A stretch of 64,000 nt of DNA from an uncultured Lachnospiraceae bacterium. GTDB taxonomy: Bacteria; Bacillota; Clostridia; Lachnospirales; Lachnospiraceae. The DNA lies in contig CAJUJL010000012.1 in NCBI GenBank assembly GCA_910586725.1, forward strand, positions 1 through 64,000, written 5' to 3'. The position numbers and the translations under genes were made by a program. Under the pieces are notes generated by a model. That model saw nothing but the letters and a program-made list of their open reading frames with translations, did not search any database and was not told where the DNA came from. Positions 59,709 to 64,000 of this stretch are shown here, piece after piece (position 1 is the first letter of the stretch; every line of letters begins with the position of its first letter).

Positions 59709-61085
59709 ATGGAGCGGAAAAATACAGATATAAAAGTGCCTCTGCTCAGTAAGATTGCATACGGCATGGGTGATGTGGGGTGTAACTTCAGTTGGATGTT
59801 TGTCGGAAATTTCCTGATGATTTTTTATACGGACGTTTTTGGGATTGGTATGGAGGCAGTCGCGGGGCTGATGCTGTTTTCCAGATTCTGGGACGCCGTC
59901 AATGATCCGGTAATCGGCGGCCTGAGTGATAAAACGCATACAAAATGGGGGAGATACCGTCCGTGGCTTCTGGTTGCCGCGCCGCTTACGGCAGTTGTGC
60001 TTATACTGACGTTCTGGGCGCATCCCGCCTGGACTCCGACGGTAAAAATTATCTATATGGCGGTTACTTACTGCATCTTAGTATTGGGCTATACCTGCGT
60101 AAATATCCCTTACGGTACGCTGTGCGGCGCGATGACGCAGAACATAGAAGAGCGGGCGAAAATTAACACGTTCCGTTCTGTTAGCGCAATGATTGCAATC
60201 GGAATTATCAATATCATAACGGTTCCTTTGATTTCGGCGCTTGGACAGGGAAATGACAGACAGGGGTATCTTCTCGTCGCCATAGTTTACGGATGCATTT
60301 TTGCAGCCTGCCATATTTTCTGTTTTGCGAAGACAAAGGAAGTTGTTCAAATTCCGGAAAAGGAAAAAATATCCCTGAAAGTACAGTTGACTTCCGTGAT
60401 GAAAAATAAGCCGTATATGATTGCGGTGGCGGGGCAGTTTTTGTTTGGAATTACGCTTTATGGAAGAAATGCGGATGCGCTTTATTATTTTACTTACGTG
60501 GAGGGAAACCAGGCATTGTTCAGTACATATTCCCTTTGCATAATCCTGCCGTCTATTGTCGGCGCGGCCTGTTTTCCGGTTTTATTCCGGCTGACAAACA
60601 ATAAAGGACGATCGGCGTCCATCTTTGCATTGCTTACAGGCGTCAGCATGTTTTGTATGTACTTTTTTACAGCCGCAAAGTCTCCCGTTCCATTTTATCT
60701 GTTTTCGTGCCTGGCGCAGTTTTTCTTTTCCGGATTCAACACGGCCATTTATGCAATTGTACCGGATTGCGTGGAATACGGCGAGTGGAAAACAGGACTT
60801 CGCAATGACGGCTTCCAGTATGCGTTTATTTCACTTGGAAATAAGATCGGCATGGCAATCGGGACTTCTGTTCTGGCAGTTGTTTTAGGCAGCTTTGGCT
60901 ATATGGCGAATCAGCAGCAGAATACGGCTGTCCTGGCAGTTATGAAGCATTCCTTTACTACCATTCCGGGCGTATTATGGATTGTTACCGCGGGCGTTTT
61001 ATATTTTTACCGCCTGAACAGGAAAGCCTATCATAAAATCGTACAGGAAATTCAGGAAAGAAAGGAGAACGAAAGCCATGTATGA
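59709..61085 (+). CDS. GPH family sugar/polyol:cation symporter
   Basis: Transporter of 458 residues with about 12 membrane helices in the glycoside-pentoside-hexuronide:cation symporter family. The family motif is seen in RFWDAVNDPVIGGLSDKTHTKWGRYRPWLL. I chose the ATG at 59709 because its spacing to GGAGG is six bases; ATG 59703 is too close. It should import the polyol or sugar used by the dehydrogenase and kinase. Its stop overlaps the kinase start by eight bases. Confidence 0.92.
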   Translation: MERKNTDIKVPLLSKIAYGMGDVGCNFSWMFVGNFLMIFYTDVFGIGMEAVAGLMLFSRFWDAVNDPVIGGLSDKTHTKWGRYRPWLLVAAPLTAVVLILTFWAHPAWTPTVKIIYMAVTYCILVLGYTCVNIPYGTLCGAMTQNIEERAKINTFRSVSAMIAIGIINIITVPLISALGQGNDRQGYLLVAIVYGCIFAACHIFCFAKTKEVVQIPEKEKISLKVQLTSVMKNKPYMIAVAGQFLFGITLYGRNADALYYFTYVEGNQALFSTYSLCIILPSIVGAACFPVLFRLTNNKGRSASIFALLTGVSMFCMYFFTAAKSPVPFYLFSCLAQFFFSGFNTAIYAIVPDCVEYGEWKTGLRNDGFQYAFISLGNKIGMAIGTSVLAVVLGSFGYMANQQQNTAVLAVMKHSFTTIPGVLWIVTAGVLYFYRLNRKAYHKIVQEIQERKENESHV

Positions 61086-62283
61086 CGTCGTTGCGTTAGG
61101 GGAACTGCTCATTGATTTTATGCAAAGAGGAAGCAGCTCAAATGGAAATCCATTGTTTGAAGCAAATCCGGGAGGTGCGCCGTGCAATGTGCTTGCCATG
61201 CTGGCGCGGCTTGGTTATCAGACTGCTTTTATTGGGAAAGTGGGCAAGGATTCCTTTGGAAAAATGTTAGGGAAAACAATTCAGGATACAGGAATTTCTG
61301 CGAAAGGATTGGTTTATGACAGCAAGGTAAATACGACGCTGGCTTTTGTCCATTCGTTAGAGGGCGGCGACAGAGATTTTTCATTTTACAGAAATCCGGG
61401 GGCGGACGTTATGCTGACGGAGCAGGAGATCAGCGAAAAACTTATAACAGAATGCAGAATCTTTCATTTCGGCTCCCTGTCCCTTACCCGGGACCCCGCA
61501 GAAACGGCAACCAGGAAAGCGGTTGCTTATGCAAAAGAAGTGGGAAAGCTGATTTCCTTTGACCCGAATTACAGGGAACCGTTATGGGACAATGAAGCGC
61601 GGGCAAAGGAAGCTGTCTGGTATGGAATCGGCGTATGTGATATTTTAAAAATTGCTGATAATGAAATACAATGGCTGACCGGTTTTAAGGATTATGAGGA
61701 CGGCGTACGGGCAATCAAAGAACGGTCGGGAGCAAAGCTTATCAATGTGACGATGGGCCGCAAGGGAAGCGTCGCCTGTTATCAGGACGGGAAAGTTTAC
61801 GGGAAGCCTTTCTTAAGCGACAGAACGATTGATACGACGGGCGCCGGCGATACGTTTTGCGCGGGAGTACTGCGTTTCGTATTAGAGCATGGACTAAATA
61901 ATCTAAAAGAGACAGATTTGGAAGAAATGCTGGCGTTTGCAAACGCGGCGGCTTCTATTGTAACAACCCGTAAAGGAGCATTGCGTTCCATGCCAGACAA
62001 AGAAGAAATTGACCGCCTGATTTTAAACGGCAGGAAAAATCAGGAAGAGCCGAAAGAAGTCAAAACATTTTCAGTAAGGCTTTCCTCCGTAGATAAGGTA
62101 AAAGGATTTGTGAGGGATATGAGCCGGATAGAAAGCGACGTGCTTCTTTTCGCCGGAAAATATGTGATTGACGCAAAATCCATTATGGGAATTTTCAGCC
62201 TGGATTTGTCCGGCCCGCTGCAGGTTCAAATTGAGGACTGGAGCAAAGACTATGCGCCGGTGATTGAAAAATATCTGGACTGA
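61078..62283 (+). CDS. PfkB family sugar kinase fused to an HPr-like domain
   Basis: Protein of 401 residues. The first roughly 320 residues are a PfkB (ribokinase-like) fructokinase with NPGGAPCNVLAMLARLG and the catalytic Asp258 in DTTGAGDTFCAG. Residues 329-401 form an HPr-like domain: the DAKSIMGIFSLDLS segment matches the Ser46 region of HPr (Ser368 here). The region where His15 should lie (SVRLSSVDKVKGFV) has no His, so it cannot act as a normal PTS carrier. The kinase should make fructose 6-phosphate or a similar ester. It is the last gene of the cluster. Confidence 0.88.
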   Translation: MYDVVALGELLIDFMQRGSSSNGNPLFEANPGGAPCNVLAMLARLGYQTAFIGKVGKDSFGKMLGKTIQDTGISAKGLVYDSKVNTTLAFVHSLEGGDRDFSFYRNPGADVMLTEQEISEKLITECRIFHFGSLSLTRDPAETATRKAVAYAKEVGKLISFDPNYREPLWDNEARAKEAVWYGIGVCDILKIADNEIQWLTGFKDYEDGVRAIKERSGAKLINVTMGRKGSVACYQDGKVYGKPFLSDRTIDTTGAGDTFCAGVLRFVLEHGLNNLKETDLEEMLAFANAAASIVTTRKGALRSMPDKEEIDRLILNGRKNQEEPKEVKTFSVRLSSVDKVKGFVRDMSRIESDVLLFAGKYVIDAKSIMGIFSLDLSGPLQVQIEDWSKDYAPVIEKYLD

Positions 62284-62497
62284 GCAATATCTGACGGCAA
62301 TATTTCGCGAATTGGAACATAAAATGGGCAGAGAGCAGAATGAGTTTCTGTTTTCTGCTTTCATTTTGCCAAAATTTCCATAACTACAATTTATGGAAAA
62401 TATATGCCATATGTATTTCAATTATAGCAGACTTTATGATACAATAAATTTACATTCCACAACACTCACACAAAAAACAGATTAGGAGGAAGATTTC
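62284..62497 (+). other. Intergenic region with weak terminator and leuC promoter
   Basis: A short stem AGCAGAA (62334-62340) with TTCTGCT (62353-62359), then TTCATTTT, may end the sugar cluster. A candidate promoter for leuC follows: TTCAAT (62417-62422) and TACAAT (62440-62445), 17 bases apart. No T-box or leucine leader peptide was recognised. Confidence 0.55.
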
Positions 62498-63760
62498 ATG
62501 GGAATGACAATGACCCAGAAAATTCTTGCCGCGCACGCAGGACTGCCGTCTGTGCAGGCGGGGCAGCTGATTGAAGCAGATTTGGATCTTGTGCTTGGCA
62601 ACGACATTACTTCTCCGGTGGCCATTCATGAGATGGAGAAAATGAATACGACAGGCGTATTCGATAAAGACAAGATTGCGCTGGTGTTAGATCACTTTGT
62701 GCCAAACAAAGACATTAAATCGGCGCAGCATTGCAAATGCGTCCGCGAGTTTGCCTGTAAACATGAAATCAGCAATTATTTTGACGTAGGAGACATGGGC
62801 ATCGAACATGCGCTTTTGCCGGAAAAAGGACTGACCGTTGCGGGAGACGTTATTATCGGCGCGGATTCCCATACCTGTACGTACGGCGCGCTGGGTGCGT
62901 TTTCTACCGGCGTGGGCAGCACGGATATGGCGGCCGGCATGGCGACCGGAAAAGCATGGTTTAAAGTTCCCTCCGCCATCAAATTCAATCTGACGGGAAA
63001 ACCCGCAAAATGGATTAGCGGCAAGGATATTATTCTTCACATCATCGGAATGATTGGCGTCGACGGCGCGCTGTATCAGTCGATGGAATTTGTCGGAGAC
63101 GGCATACGGTACCTGTCGATGGACGATCGCTTTACCATTGCGAATATGGCAATCGAAGGCGGCGGGAAAAACGGGATTTTCCCGGTCGATGAAGTATGCG
63201 AAGCCTATTTAAAAGAACATTCCAAGCGGCCGTATCAGATTTATGAAGCGGATGCGGACGCCGTTTACGACAAAGAATACACCATTGACTTAAGCGCGTT
63301 AAAGCCAACCGTTGCATTTCCGCATCTGCCCGAGAATACGAAGACAATTGATGAAGTAGGAGAGATTTCGATTGACCAGGTAGTGATCGGCTCCTGCACG
63401 AACGGCCGCCTGGAGGATTTGCGGATTGCGGCGGAATTATTAAAAGGAAAAAAAGTCGCCAAAGGGCTTCGCGTCATCATCATTCCGGCTACGCAAAAAA
63501 TTTATCTGGACGCAATGGAAGCCGGTTACATCCGGACATTTATTGAAGCGGGAGCAATTGTCAGCACGCCGACCTGCGGACCTTGCCTCGGCGGCTATAT
63601 GGGAATTTTAGCGGAGCGGGAGCGATGCGTTTCCACAACAAACCGCAACTTTGTCGGACGTATGGGACACACGGAATCTGAAATTTACCTCGCCAGTCCG
63701 GCGGTAGCGGCGGCAAGCGCGCTGACAGGAAAAATTTCAGGCCCGGATGAAATAGGATAG
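62498..63760 (+). CDS. leuC: 3-isopropylmalate dehydratase large subunit
   Basis: Aconitase-family large subunit of 420 residues, the shorter LeuC type found in Clostridia and archaea. The [4Fe-4S] ligands lie in GSCTNGRLEDL and TPTCGPCLGG. The GADSHTCTYGALGAF motif and the GRMGHTESEIYLASPAVAAASA end are present. It isomerises 2- to 3-isopropylmalate in leucine synthesis together with LeuD. AGGAGG precedes the ATG, and leuD begins 11 bases after the stop. Confidence 0.95.
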   Translation: MGMTMTQKILAAHAGLPSVQAGQLIEADLDLVLGNDITSPVAIHEMEKMNTTGVFDKDKIALVLDHFVPNKDIKSAQHCKCVREFACKHEISNYFDVGDMGIEHALLPEKGLTVAGDVIIGADSHTCTYGALGAFSTGVGSTDMAAGMATGKAWFKVPSAIKFNLTGKPAKWISGKDIILHIIGMIGVDGALYQSMEFVGDGIRYLSMDDRFTIANMAIEGGGKNGIFPVDEVCEAYLKEHSKRPYQIYEADADAVYDKEYTIDLSALKPTVAFPHLPENTKTIDEVGEISIDQVVIGSCTNGRLEDLRIAAELLKGKKVAKGLRVIIIPATQKIYLDAMEAGYIRTFIEAGAIVSTPTCGPCLGGYMGILAERERCVSTTNRNFVGRMGHTESEIYLASPAVAAASALTGKISGPDEIG

Positions 63761-63771
63761 GAGGAAGAAAA

Positions 63772-64000
63772 ATGAAAGCTGCATGCGGAACAGTATTTAA
63801 ATATGGAGACAACGTGGACACCGACGTTATTATCCCGGCAAGGTATCTGAATTCTTCCGATCCCAAAGAACTGGCGTCTCACTGTATGGAAGACATTGAT
63901 CAGGATTTTATCAAAAATGTAAAAGACGGCGATATTATAGTGGCCGCCAAAAATTTCGGCTGCGGCTCTTCGAGAGAGCATGCGCCGATTGCAATCAAGG
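63772..64000 (+). CDS. leuD: 3-isopropylmalate dehydratase small subunit (partial, runs off the window)
   Basis: The first 76 residues of the small subunit are visible. They include the family start (VFKYGDNVDTDVIIPARYL) and the substrate-loop region NFGCGSSREHAPIAI. AGGAGG lies before the ATG at 63772. It pairs with the LeuC encoded just upstream. The 3' end is outside the window. Confidence 0.95.
   Translation, partial: MKAACGTVFKYGDNVDTDVIIPARYLNSSDPKELASHCMEDIDQDFIKNVKDGDIIVAAKNFGCGSSREHAPIAIK

Overview
The window looks like a chromosomal segment of an anaerobic, spore-forming Firmicute, most likely a member of the Lachnospiraceae (Clostridia). The evidence is a trimeric electron-bifurcating type [FeFe] hydrogenase, a Spo0E-like gene, a DUF1540 protein, a T-box ahead of thrS, the Firmicute gene order rimP-nusA-ylxR-ylxQ-infB-rbfA-nrnA-truB-ribF, strong GGAGG ribosome binding sites, and sigma-A type promoters. 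No plasmid or phage backbone, IS element or CRISPR array was seen.

Region 1 (1-15.3 kb) is accessory and sensory. It holds two autoinhibited Fic proteins around a small membrane protein, a DinJ/YafQ-type toxin-antitoxin pair flanked by two copies of a promoter segment, and a very large hybrid histidine kinase with two receivers. An OmpR-type two-component system with an anchored secreted protein follows, then an MFS-like membrane/spermidine synthase fusion. A minus-strand arsR-permease-redox protein cassette has a clear operator-promoter. Then come a DUF1835/DUF3658 protein and two gene remnants: a LytTR-type response regulator and an Arr rifamycin ADP-ribosyltransferase.

Region 2 (15.4-40.2 kb) is mostly housekeeping: a SEC-C protein, T-box plus thrS, DUF1540, a Spo0E-like protein, and the rimP to ribF translation/RNA operon with an attenuator-like hairpin leader. 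It continues with a cell wall NlpC/P60 hydrolase, an FN3 protein, an ECF sigma/anti-sigma pair, rpsO and pnp with structured leaders, a subtilase, cardiolipin synthase, a DacF-type carboxypeptidase, scpA-scpB and tRNA-Pro(GGG).

Region 3 (40.3-64 kb) is metabolic and accessory. It has an SGNH lipoprotein, the hydrogenase operon (NuoE-like, NuoF-like, HydA), and a single-chain RNA repair protein (kinase, phosphatase and Rnl1-like ligase). ilvN and ilvC follow. A second two-component system sits next to a FtsX-type ABC transporter, and the two share an upstream box with identical spacing to their -10 elements. Then come a PD-(D/E)XK family protein, a LysR regulator, a polyol/sugar cluster (ROK repressor, sorbitol-type dehydrogenase, GPH symporter, and a PfkB kinase fused to an HPr-like domain) with a strong palindromic operator, and leuC-leuD, where leuD runs off the end.

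The most unusual items are the three-domain RNA repair enzyme, the PfkB-HPr fusion lacking the phosphorylatable His, the duplicated promoter around the toxin-antitoxin module, the shared response-regulator box, and the long acidic YED repeat tail on NusA. All calls come from reading the sequence; no database search was run.
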